Source: Chloroflexota bacterium (GTDB taxonomy: Bacteria; Chloroflexota; Anaerolineae; JAAEKA01). From it: 64,000 bases of DNA. Under the pieces are notes generated by a model, which was not told the origin of the DNA, made no database searches, and was given only the letters and a program-made list of their open reading frames with translations. Position 1 is the stretch's first letter. Each line of letters starts with the position of its first letter. The position numbers were made by a program, and so were the translations under genes. Below, piece by piece: positions 44,240 through 51,660 of the stretch. The stretch covers positions 79,867 to 143,866 of the forward strand of contig JAYELL010000076.1 of assembly GCA_034717495.1 (NCBI GenBank), in the 5' to 3' direction.

Positions 44240-44690
44240 CCCCGGTTTTGGATATCCCACTATTGACAGGGTAGTGTATACGAATCGGTTGAAAGGACAG
44301 CATGACAGAATCTGCGTCGTTTACGAGTGGGCAACCCTCGGCCTGGCCAGATCGCTGGACTCCCGCCTTCCCCGCGTCCGCGAGGATGACTGCGGGAATC
44401 CAGCGTGTGAGCAACCTTATCCACCGAGCGAAGCTCTCATCCCGGTGCACCTGACGACCCAGACAGCACCGCGAGATGCTTCGCTGAGACACGTAAGCGA
44501 AGAGTGCGACCTGTTCTCCCGCTCAGCATGACGATTGATCGAACCCCTACCTTGCCTTTGCATATTGAGAATTGCTGGGACGGCCCACAGCCATTTGACC
44601 AAAATCGCGGTGCCCGTTAGAATGAAAATCCGGTCGATCGAGGTCAATTTGGCAGGCTGTCTGCAAATTGCTGAAAATAGAAGTCTGGAC
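44240..44690. repeat. 450-bp noncoding region of REP-like hairpins
   Basis: It contains an imperfect inverted repeat, CTGGACTCCCGC (about 44355) with GCGGGAATCCAG (about 44392), and CTTCGCT/AGCGAAG around 44479-44503. Short words such as CAGCATGAC recur at 44299 and 44525. This pattern is common in intergenic repeat families of Chloroflexota. No gene or RNA was recognised. The PlsC-like gene begins just after it. Confidence 0.55.
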
Positions 44691-44695
44691 ACACG

Positions 44696-45733
44696 ATGAA
44701 ATCTGGGAATCGATACCCCTGGTTGCTTTTAGGTGGGCTTGCCGCGGCGTCGGCCGGCCTGGTTTTGGTGGTCCGGCGCTGGATCCTGCGGCGGCGGCGA
44801 CGCATCGAGCAGGTTTTGCCGCCGGCCTCCGAGGACCAAATTCGCACACAACGAATCGTCGACAGCATGACCGACGAGGTCATCCAGGCCTTCGGATTTC
44901 CCATCGACGGTTGGCAGCATCAGGTGTTGGGCCCCCTGCTTTCTCCCGCAGCCCGTTCCTTTGCCGGCATGTTGACCAGTCTCGACCGGTACACGGGTAC
45001 AGAAGGACTTGGCGCGGCATTCGGGCGCCTGTTGCGCCTGTTCGTCAGTGATATCCAGGCCGTCGGGGCCGAGAAGATACCCCCGACCGGACCGGTCATG
45101 ATCATTACCAATCATCCCGGCGCCTACGATGGCCCATCGATCGCCGCCAGCCTGCCCCGTGAGGATCTCCACATTGTAATCAGCACCGTGCCCTTTTTCG
45201 ACGAGATGTCCCACGTCGAATCCCATCTGATCCAGGTAACCCGCGAGGCTCACGATGGCATGAGGGGAGTTCGCCAATCCATCCGCCATCTGAAATCGGG
45301 CGGGGCATTGCTCACCTTCGCCAGCGGAATCGTCGATCCGGATCCCGACGTGCTGCCGGGCGCCCACGAGGCATTGGAGGACTGGTCCCCCAGCATCGGT
45401 GTTATCTTGCGCAGGGTCCCCGAGACCCAGGTTGTCGTGACCATCGTCAGCGGCGTGTTGTCGCCTCGCTGGCTCACCAGCCCGATCGTCAAGATCCAGC
45501 CAGAAACCTGGAGACAACGCAAGCTGGCCGAAATCCTGCAGGTAATGCACCAGGTAATCTTTCCGGGAAGCCTGTTGCTGACGCCCCGAATCAGCTTTGC
45601 GTCGCCGATCACCGCGGCGGAGTTAAGTCCTGATGGCGATGCCAGGGAAATCCAGCGCCAGTTGATCGAGCGAGCCCAGGCGCTGTTGGTCGAGCACATG
45701 GCCTGGTCATCAACCAGTTCCATGGTATCTTGA
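44696..45733 (+). CDS. PlsC-like lysophospholipid/glycerol acyltransferase
   Basis: The 345-residue protein has an N-terminal membrane segment (about 8-26) followed by a basic stretch, then an acyltransferase domain. The catalytic motif is NHPGAYDGPS (about 139-148), a variant of NHx4D with an extra residue. Glycerophosphate-binding FASGIVDPDPD (about 200-210) replaces the usual FPEGTRS, so the acceptor may not be lysophosphatidate. No ribosome site is evident before the ATG. It is convergent with the RecA paralogue gene. Confidence 0.75.
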   Translation: MKSGNRYPWLLLGGLAAASAGLVLVVRRWILRRRRRIEQVLPPASEDQIRTQRIVDSMTDEVIQAFGFPIDGWQHQVLGPLLSPAARSFAGMLTSLDRYTGTEGLGAAFGRLLRLFVSDIQAVGAEKIPPTGPVMIITNHPGAYDGPSIAASLPREDLHIVISTVPFFDEMSHVESHLIQVTREAHDGMRGVRQSIRHLKSGGALLTFASGIVDPDPDVLPGAHEALEDWSPSIGVILRRVPETQVVVTIVSGVLSPRWLTSPIVKIQPETWRQRKLAEILQVMHQVIFPGSLLLTPRISFASPITAAELSPDGDAREIQRQLIERAQALLVEHMAWSSTSSMVS

Positions 45734-45757
45734 TCCTCTCCCCGTGACACATCGATC

Positions 45758-46594
45758 TCAATCGTCGGGGCTCTGAACGTGTACGCCGTTGAAGGTAATC
45801 TGAACGGACGTTTGCCTGCCGACTCTGCCCCAGCGATGGCGCAACACCTTCACCTGAGCTTCATAGCCCTGAATGTTTCCATCTCGGCGGCGCAGCCAGC
45901 GATCACGATCGATCAGCAAACGCAATGCGGCAGCCTGAGCCAGGTTGAACCCGGCGGGATAGTTGTGGGCTGAATCGGCCTCGCCGAAAAAGGGGGTCGT
46001 CAAAAAAAGCAGCACGCAGTGTTTGCCGTGCAGGGTCTGAAGCAAACGGCGTAACATGGCCGCAGTTGCCGACTCTGGCATCGCCTCCGTCAACAGTTCA
46101 GCCGTCGAGTCGAAGACGATCAGGGCAAAATGTCCGCCGGCAGTCAGATCGCCAATCAGGTTAAGTGCCTGGCGGGGATTGGCCGGCGTGGCGATCGACA
46201 GACGCGATAAATCGACCTTGCAGGCAGCCGCATAGGCAGGATCGAAGGTCTGAGCCAGGTCGATATAAACGCAGGGATGGCGCCGTTGGGTATGAGCCAG
46301 AACACGCAGGGCAAGGGTACGTTTACCCGACGTCGGTTGCCCGATCATCTCCGAAATGTGACCAAGAGGCAGTCCACCCTGGTGCCGGGCCTCCTGAACG
46401 TCAGTCCCAGAGTTGCCGCTGGTTGAGAGAATGCGATCGAGCGAGAGCAGCCCGGTGGGCAGGCAGGGAACAGCGGAGTCAGCAACTGAAGACTTTCCCT
46501 TGTGAATCGCCTGGGTACCCCACTTCTGCTGGATGGCCTGAACGGCTGCATCCAGGCGCCTCTTCCTTGCCACAAGCTTGCGTTTTTTGCTCAA
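45758..46594 (-). CDS. RecA-like/ImuA-like protein under SOS control
   Basis: The 278-residue protein follows the RecA core from end to end: N-terminal helix LDAAVQAIQQKWGTQAI, LPTGLLSLDRIL, a Walker A variant GQPTSGKRT (85-93), VYIDLAQTFDPAYAAACKVD (RecA has DAEHALD here), FALIVFDSTAELL as Walker B, and VKVLRHRWGR near the C-terminus. The catalytic Glu of RecA (Glu96 in E. coli) is replaced by Ala, and the usual C-terminal domain is absent. ImuA-type accessory proteins of mutasomes are similar, but no imuB or dnaE2 is nearby. The TTG at 46594 is chosen as start because GGAG lies 7 nt upstream. A LexA box overlaps the transcription start. Confidence 0.85.
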   Translation of the reverse strand: MSKKRKLVARKRRLDAAVQAIQQKWGTQAIHKGKSSVADSAVPCLPTGLLSLDRILSTSGNSGTDVQEARHQGGLPLGHISEMIGQPTSGKRTLALRVLAHTQRRHPCVYIDLAQTFDPAYAAACKVDLSRLSIATPANPRQALNLIGDLTAGGHFALIVFDSTAELLTEAMPESATAAMLRRLLQTLHGKHCVLLFLTTPFFGEADSAHNYPAGFNLAQAAALRLLIDRDRWLRRRDGNIQGYEAQVKVLRHRWGRVGRQTSVQITFNGVHVQSPDD

Positions 46595-46620
46595 GAAGAA
46601 GCTCCGGTACAATCTTTTTT

Positions 46621-46634
46621 AGAACATAAGTTCT
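46621..46634 (-). promoter_or_regulatory. LexA (SOS) box over the RecA-paralogue transcription start
   Basis: On the minus strand AGAACTTATGTTCT is a perfect GAAC-N4-GTTC palindrome matching the box in the lexA promoter. It lies directly downstream of the extended -10 and covers the predicted start site. Confidence 0.85.
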
Positions 46635-46639
46635 AATTG

Positions 46640-46648
46640 ATTATAACA
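46640..46648 (-). promoter_or_regulatory. Extended -10 promoter of the RecA-paralogue gene
   Basis: TGTTATAAT on the minus strand. Predicted start at about 46633, inside the SOS box. Confidence 0.7.
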
Positions 46649-46694
46649 TGGAGCGCTTCAATGCAGCAAATGAAGTTTAGAGCTATGGGAGAAA

Positions 46695-47816
46695 TCAGGG
46701 GATTATTGGAAGTCTGCCATCGTACGCTGCAACCAGGTCGATCATCAGATCCGCGTTAGCTTCCATGCCCTGGATCATCTTGAACTGCGTACGGCAGCGA
46801 TCCAGGTTCTGTTCCGGATGTTGCACCTTGAAGTAGACATCGCCCAGGAGGTAGTCGGCCAGAAAGCGCATACCACATTCAAGCGTGAGCAGCCTGGCTG
46901 CAAAGGGAAGGTACTCGATTTCCAAAGGGATCAGAAAATCACCTGCAGTGTCCAGAAAACCCTCGACAATACGCTCGTAGATCGCCAGATCAAACGCCAC
47001 TCTGGAGAGATCTGGTTCATCTTCGGCCGCAGTATTGGCCGCCGACCGCACCGCATCGCCAAAATCGTACAGGGCAAGCCCTGGCATGACGGTGTCCAGG
47101 TCAATGACGCAAACGGCTTCGCCGGTCAGATCGTCGATCATCACATTGTTGAACTTGGTGTCATTGTGGGTCACGCGTGCCGGCAAGCTCCCCGCCTCGA
47201 GAAGATCCACCAATACCGGCATCTCCTCTTGCCGACGCCTCACAAATTCGATTTCTCTTTGTACAGAGACTGCCCGGTTCCCGGGGTCCAGAGAGACCGC
47301 TTCGCTGAAAGCCTCGTAGCGTTTCGGGGTGTTGTGGAAATCGGGAATCGTCTCGTGGAGCTGGGCCACAGGAAAGTCGCTGAGCAACGACTGAAAGGTG
47401 CCAAATGCCCGGGCGGCACAGGTAACATGCCTGGGATTCTCCACCTGTTCATAGGATCGAGCCCCTTCGATGAACTGGAAGGCCCGCCAATAATCGTTCC
47501 CGGGTGTGACGTAGTGAGAATTGTCGCACACCGTCGGCACCAGATTGAGCGTCTCCCGTTCAGGGTCACCCCCGTCAGAGATGATCCTGGTTCGCAGATG
47601 CCGGGTAACCTGCACCATATTTTCCATGATGGCATCGGGATCGCGAAAGACCTGCTGGTTGATCCGTTGCAGGATATAGCGGCGATAACTGCCATCAGCC
47701 TGGCGGAACCCGACGGCGTAGGTATCGTTGATATGGCCAAATCCATAGGGAAGGCCGTCTGTCAGATCGCCCTCAAAGCGAAAATGAGCGACGATTTCAG
47801 GTAGGTCGGCTGTCAT
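46695..47816 (-). CDS. APH-fold sugar kinase, N-acetylhexosamine 1-kinase-like
   Basis: The 373-residue protein has the aminoglycoside-phosphotransferase fold, with a catalytic loop THNDTKFNNVMID (about 215-227) and a metal loop VIDLDTVMPGLALYDFGDAVR (about 237-257). This pair is characteristic of NahK-type N-acetylhexosamine 1-kinases, which make GalNAc- or GlcNAc-1-phosphate in host-glycan salvage, rather than of drug kinases. The N-terminal GYGHINDTY-like stretch (YGFGHINDTYAVGF) is the nucleotide loop. No partner genes (phosphorylase, uridylyltransferase) are adjacent. It is convergent with none and lies downstream of a minus-strand promoter at 47931-47939. Confidence 0.75.
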   Translation of the reverse strand: MTADLPEIVAHFRFEGDLTDGLPYGFGHINDTYAVGFRQADGSYRRYILQRINQQVFRDPDAIMENMVQVTRHLRTRIISDGGDPERETLNLVPTVCDNSHYVTPGNDYWRAFQFIEGARSYEQVENPRHVTCAARAFGTFQSLLSDFPVAQLHETIPDFHNTPKRYEAFSEAVSLDPGNRAVSVQREIEFVRRRQEEMPVLVDLLEAGSLPARVTHNDTKFNNVMIDDLTGEAVCVIDLDTVMPGLALYDFGDAVRSAANTAAEDEPDLSRVAFDLAIYERIVEGFLDTAGDFLIPLEIEYLPFAARLLTLECGMRFLADYLLGDVYFKVQHPEQNLDRCRTQFKMIQGMEANADLMIDLVAAYDGRLPIIP

Positions 47817-47930
47817 TTGGAGAGTCTATTCTGTGGTGCGGAACGGGGTTTGCCTTGACTGCCCCTCTGCGTGATGATGATCCTTCCTCCACCATTTGGG
47901 GCCGGCTTTCCCCCTGGGAGATGTTCAGCG

Positions 47931-47939
47931 ATTATAACA
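47931..47939 (-). promoter_or_regulatory. Extended -10 promoter of the sugar-kinase gene
   Basis: TGTTATAAT on the minus strand, about 108 nt before the ATG at 47816. A second, closer TAGACT (47823-47828), 6 nt from the ATG, could give a leaderless transcript but has no -35. Confidence 0.5.
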
Positions 47940-48028
47940 CAAGGGCGACACTTTCCGGAATCCCCGCCGGTCACCTTGAACGCCCCCTCTTGAAGTGAAT
48001 TATGCGCCACGTTTGATCCAATTGCCAC

Positions 48029-48057
48029 TTGCCACAATGCTACCTCCTGGGTAGAAT
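48029..48057 (+). promoter_or_regulatory. Promoter of the glutamate-receptor gene
   Basis: TTGCCA (48029-48034), 17-bp spacer, TAGAAT (48052-48057). The uvsE promoter uses the same two hexamers and spacing. Predicted leader is about 79 nt. Confidence 0.6.
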
Positions 48058-48142
48058 GACACCCGGTGAATCTCGGGGAATCTTCTCGTCCCGGGAATCC
48101 GACGATTTCCATGCCAGGTCCAACTTTCGTGAGGTGAAACCA

Positions 48143-49249
48143 GTGAAAAAACAATCAGGACATTTGATAATTCTCATCATTATCTTCATTGCAGCCATGG
48201 CGATATTGCCGACCAATGCGTCGGCTGAATTCCCTTACCAGGAACCTGAACCTATCCAGGTCGCGACGAAATCAATCGAACCATTCGTTTTCATAGAGCC
48301 TGAGGGCCTGAGCGGGTTTAGCATTGATCTCTGGCAAGCCATTGCCGAAAATGCCGGGATCGACTACGACTATCTTGTGGTCGAGTCGGTCACCGATCAG
48401 CTTGATAGCGTTACCGAGGGTCCGGCTCAGGTGGGCATGGCTGCCATCAGCATGACCGAAGAGCGGGAGAGGTCGATCGATTACTCCCTTCCCTACTACA
48501 ATTCCGGCCTTCAGATCCTGGTGGGAGAAAGTGAAGGCAACCTTCTCACCGATAGCCTTGGGGCACTGCTCTCACCAGATTTGCTGAAAGCTGTAGGCGC
48601 TCTCATTCTGCTCATGATAATCGCAGCCCACCTGATCTGGTTGATGGAGCGCAACAAGAACCCCGAGTTCCCCAGCGCCTACTGGCCAGGCGTCTGGGAA
48701 GGCTTCTGGTGGGCAGCCGTCACAGTGACCACCGTAGGCTATGGTGACAAGACTCCCATCGGGAAGTTGGGCAGATTGTTGGGAATAGCCTGGATGTTTG
48801 CCGGCCTTTTTATCATCGCCAATTTCACCGCCAATGTCGCCGCGCAAATGGCCGTCGAGAGACTGCAGGGAGCCATTCAGGGTCCTGAAGACCTGTATGG
48901 AAAGCGCGTAGCAACCGTTCAGGGCAGCACAGCGGCCAGCTGGCTGGAGGATAACTCGCTTTCCCATTCGCGAGTGGCAACCGTCGAAGATGCTTACCTG
49001 CTGCTGGAACAGGGAGAGACCGATGCCGTGGTATTCGATGCCCCTGTACTACAATACTTTGCCACGACGGAAGCTGGCAACCAGTTCCATGTAACCGGCC
49101 CTGTGTTCGAAAGGGAAAATTATGGCATCATCGTACCCGACGGCCACCCCTTGCGGGAGACGATCAACCGGTCCCTGCTTCGACTCATGGAGAATGGCAC
49201 CTACAACACACTTAAAGCCAAGTGGTTTGGCAATGAGACGCAATCCTAG
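48143..49249 (+). CDS. Prokaryotic ionotropic glutamate receptor (GluR0-like potassium channel)
   Basis: This 368-residue membrane protein joins a split amino-acid-binding domain to a potassium pore. After a signal peptide (about 7-28) comes binding lobe S1 (about 35-135, with an ERERSIDYSLP arginine segment that would bind the ligand carboxylate), a membrane segment (about 148-168), a pore loop with the full potassium filter TTVGYGD (196-202), a second membrane segment (about 209-235), and lobe S2 (about 245-365, with Asp299 in VVFDAP for the ligand amino group). Length and order match Synechocystis GluR0 (about 397 residues). The GTG at 48143 is chosen for its GAGGTG site and the signal peptide that follows. 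It should open on binding an amino acid. Confidence 0.92.
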   Translation: MKKQSGHLIILIIIFIAAMAILPTNASAEFPYQEPEPIQVATKSIEPFVFIEPEGLSGFSIDLWQAIAENAGIDYDYLVVESVTDQLDSVTEGPAQVGMAAISMTEERERSIDYSLPYYNSGLQILVGESEGNLLTDSLGALLSPDLLKAVGALILLMIIAAHLIWLMERNKNPEFPSAYWPGVWEGFWWAAVTVTTVGYGDKTPIGKLGRLLGIAWMFAGLFIIANFTANVAAQMAVERLQGAIQGPEDLYGKRVATVQGSTAASWLEDNSLSHSRVATVEDAYLLLEQGETDAVVFDAPVLQYFATTEAGNQFHVTGPVFERENYGIIVPDGHPLRETINRSLLRLMENGTYNTLKAKWFGNETQS

Positions 49250-49274
49250 TCCAGTCTTCAACAGGAACTCAATC

Positions 49275-50195
49275 ATGAGCAAACTGATCACAACTTTGGG
49301 CCCCAGAAATGCCAGTGAATTGGGCATGATCCTGCCCCACGAACACATCTTCGTGGACCTGCGTACCTGGGATCAACCCGGTTACGCTGAGGCCGAACCC
49401 GCCGAAGTCATCGAGCTAATGGCACCCGAGATTGCCCGGGCCCAGGCAGTCGGGATCACGACGATCGTCGAATGCAGCACGGTGGGCGTGGGCCGGCGCG
49501 CCGATATCGACAGGGTCGTATCGGAGGCAACAGGTCTGCCAATCGTCGTCCCCACTGGCGTTTACCGGGAACCCTGGATTCCCAACTGGGTTCACGCCGC
49601 CTCTGAAGAAAAACTGCGGGATTGGATGATCGAAGAGCTACAGGGGGAGATCCAGAACAGCGGTGTACAGGCGGCTTGGATCAAGATCAGCGCTGGTGAT
49701 GATGGCTTAACCGATTGCGAAACCAAGGTCCTGCGGGCCGCGGCCGCGGCGGGGATGGCGACCAATGCCGTCATCGGCAGCCACACCATCCGCGGGCGGG
49801 TAGTGCGCGAACAACTGGATATCATCGAACAGGCAGGCTACCGGCCGGACCGTTTTATCTGGATCCACACCCAGGCTGAGCCCGATTTCGATCTTCATCT
49901 GGAGATGGGTCGCCGGGGCTGCTGGCTCGAATACGATGCCATCGGCAGCGAGCACTTCGGCGACCAGGACTGCGTTCGACTTGTTCAGCAGATATCTGAT
50001 GCGGGGTTGGCTGACCAGTTGTTGCTCAGCCACGACCGGGGCTGGTACGATCCGGCCCTGCCGGGCGGTGGTACGCCTCTCCCGTACACCTACCTAAACA
50101 TCGAGTTGTTTCCCCAGCTGCTGCAGGCTGGCATCAGCGAATCAGAGCTGAATCAACTGACTCAACTCAACCCCTTCCAGGCTTTCGCCCGCTAA
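49275..50195 (+). CDS. Phosphotriesterase-homology (Php) family metal-dependent hydrolase
   Basis: The 306-residue TIM-barrel protein shows the binuclear-metal ligands of the family: HEH near residue 22 (LPHEHIFVDL), the bridging lysine in AAWIKISAG (about 137), His in GSHT (about 158), His in WIHTQAE (about 185-190) and Asp in LLSHDRGWY (about 250). Homologues include lactonases and proteins of unknown substrate. AGGAACTC precedes the ATG at 49275, 25 bp after the receptor gene, so the two may be co-transcribed. It is convergent with the GTPase gene; their ends overlap by 4 bp. Confidence 0.88.
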   Translation: MSKLITTLGPRNASELGMILPHEHIFVDLRTWDQPGYAEAEPAEVIELMAPEIARAQAVGITTIVECSTVGVGRRADIDRVVSEATGLPIVVPTGVYREPWIPNWVHAASEEKLRDWMIEELQGEIQNSGVQAAWIKISAGDDGLTDCETKVLRAAAAAGMATNAVIGSHTIRGRVVREQLDIIEQAGYRPDRFIWIHTQAEPDFDLHLEMGRRGCWLEYDAIGSEHFGDQDCVRLVQQISDAGLADQLLLSHDRGWYDPALPGGGTPLPYTYLNIELFPQLLQAGISESELNQLTQLNPFQAFAR

Positions 50196-51178
50196 ATCCG
50201 AAGCTCTACCACATCTCCCTCATGCAGCACATGGTCCCGGCCTACCATCTGTCCATCGAAAACCCCTTCGCCCCATACCCGGGCCGACTTGAGGCCCTCA
50301 ACGAAATCCTTGTGTACCTGGGCAGCAAACTCTTCGACAGTCCCGCCCCGCGTTAACACAAAGGGTGCCGTGAAATCAGGATCCTTTCCCGGTGGCTTCG
50401 AGTAGACCCGCATGAGCTCCAGCCGGTCATAAATGACCTGCTTCAATGTCTCAAGACTCGCTTCAACCTGCGTAGAGACAGGTGCAAAGTGCCACTCGTC
50501 CCCCAGCAGTTCGCGAAGCACCTCGCAATCCCCGGTCCCGTTGGCATCATCACATTTATTGACGACCACAACCATCGGTTTGAACACAACCCCTCGCGGG
50601 TTGTCCACCCGGTCGCGCTGGTGCTCCGAAACGATCTTTCGTTCCTGCAACAACGCGATGGTATCCTGGAACTGTTCGATGGGATAAGCCTGAAGATCGA
50701 CGACGACCAGCAAGAGGTCGGCGTTCCTGATAAGATTCCACAGGTCGGCCTCGACAAAATCCCCGGTGACCGGCGGCGTATCGACCAGTTGAATCTGTAC
50801 ATTATCGACGAGCATCATGCCAGGCGAAGGAGTCCAGGTCGTATAGGGAGAGGGGGAAATGTGCGGCGAGGCATTGGTCAGCGCGGCCACCAGCGAGGAT
50901 TTACCGACGTTGGGCGCGCCGATGATGGCAACTTGACTCGCCCCCTCCTTTTCCACCACAAAGGCGGAAACCTGCTTACTGACCCCTTTTTTGCCCTGAG
51001 CGGCCGACTTCAGCTTGGAAAGCCGTTTGCGCAGATCGGCTCTGAGCTTATCGGTGCCCTTGTGTTTGGGGATCGTGCTGATGAGATCCTCGAGGGTTGT
51101 TATCTTCGCCTCGGGGGTCTGAGCAGCTTTATAGTGCTCTTCGGCCTCGTAATATTCCGCAGGAAGATTGGTAGGCAT
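50192..51178 (-). CDS. DRG/Obg-like GTPase with TGS domain
   Basis: The 328-residue protein starts with a helical region (about 1-75), then a G domain with G1 GAPNVGKSS (about 85-93), G3 DTPP (about 129-132) and G4 NKCD (about 205-208), and ends in a TGS domain (about 265-328, ending HVLHEGDVVELRI). This arrangement matches the DRG family of translation-associated GTPases, which occurs mainly in archaea and eukaryotes but also in some Chloroflexota. It probably binds ribosomes or RNA through TGS. Confidence 0.88.
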   Translation of the reverse strand: MPTNLPAEYYEAEEHYKAAQTPEAKITTLEDLISTIPKHKGTDKLRADLRKRLSKLKSAAQGKKGVSKQVSAFVVEKEGASQVAIIGAPNVGKSSLVAALTNASPHISPSPYTTWTPSPGMMLVDNVQIQLVDTPPVTGDFVEADLWNLIRNADLLLVVVDLQAYPIEQFQDTIALLQERKIVSEHQRDRVDNPRGVVFKPMVVVVNKCDDANGTGDCEVLRELLGDEWHFAPVSTQVEASLETLKQVIYDRLELMRVYSKPPGKDPDFTAPFVLTRGGTVEEFAAQVHKDFVEGLKSARVWGEGVFDGQMVGRDHVLHEGDVVELRI

Positions 51179-51458
51179 GATGATGCTGGGCAGTCATCTC
51201 CAGCCTGAGGCGCAGAGGCGACAGTGTTTACGAGCGGCGCTGCGCCAGGCTGACGTAGTAGAGTAACTGCAGAATGCTGGTTAGCCATCTGGATCTAGCC
51301 TGTCGCAACGGACCACATCCGACTCTGGCAAGCACGACACTCGTGCCAGATTACCCTGAATTTTACGCTGACTCGCTGTTCTGTGCAAGTCTTGATCGGA
51401 AAAATGGATTCTTCGAGATTATCTGGTTTGAAACGGCGGGCACACAGAGCTTTCCATT

Positions 51459-51497
51459 TTGACACCAGTTGGGACCCGGGGTATCCTATGACATAGG
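51459..51497 (+). promoter_or_regulatory. Promoter of the CHAD-ParA-glycolysis unit with a palindrome at the start site
   Basis: TTGACA (51459-51464), 17-bp spacer, TATCCT (51482-51487). A 13-bp palindrome, CCTATG-A-CATAGG (51485-51497), overlaps the -10 and the predicted start, a typical repressor position. The 165-nt leader and the rest of the 482-bp gap (51179-51660) hold repeat-like sequence and no other gene. Confidence 0.6.
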
Positions 51498-51660
51498 GTA
51501 GGCGATTTGGTCTGCCTCAGGCGCTTACGGTATCAAGTTCGACAAGAAGCTTGTGGTGAGCGGTGCCCCGAGCTGTCCGACAGGTCCGCCTTTCGGCGTG
51601 TCGAGGGGCGAAGTCGAACCCATCCGTTTGGCAGGCATCGATCAGGAGCGTCACAGCCCG

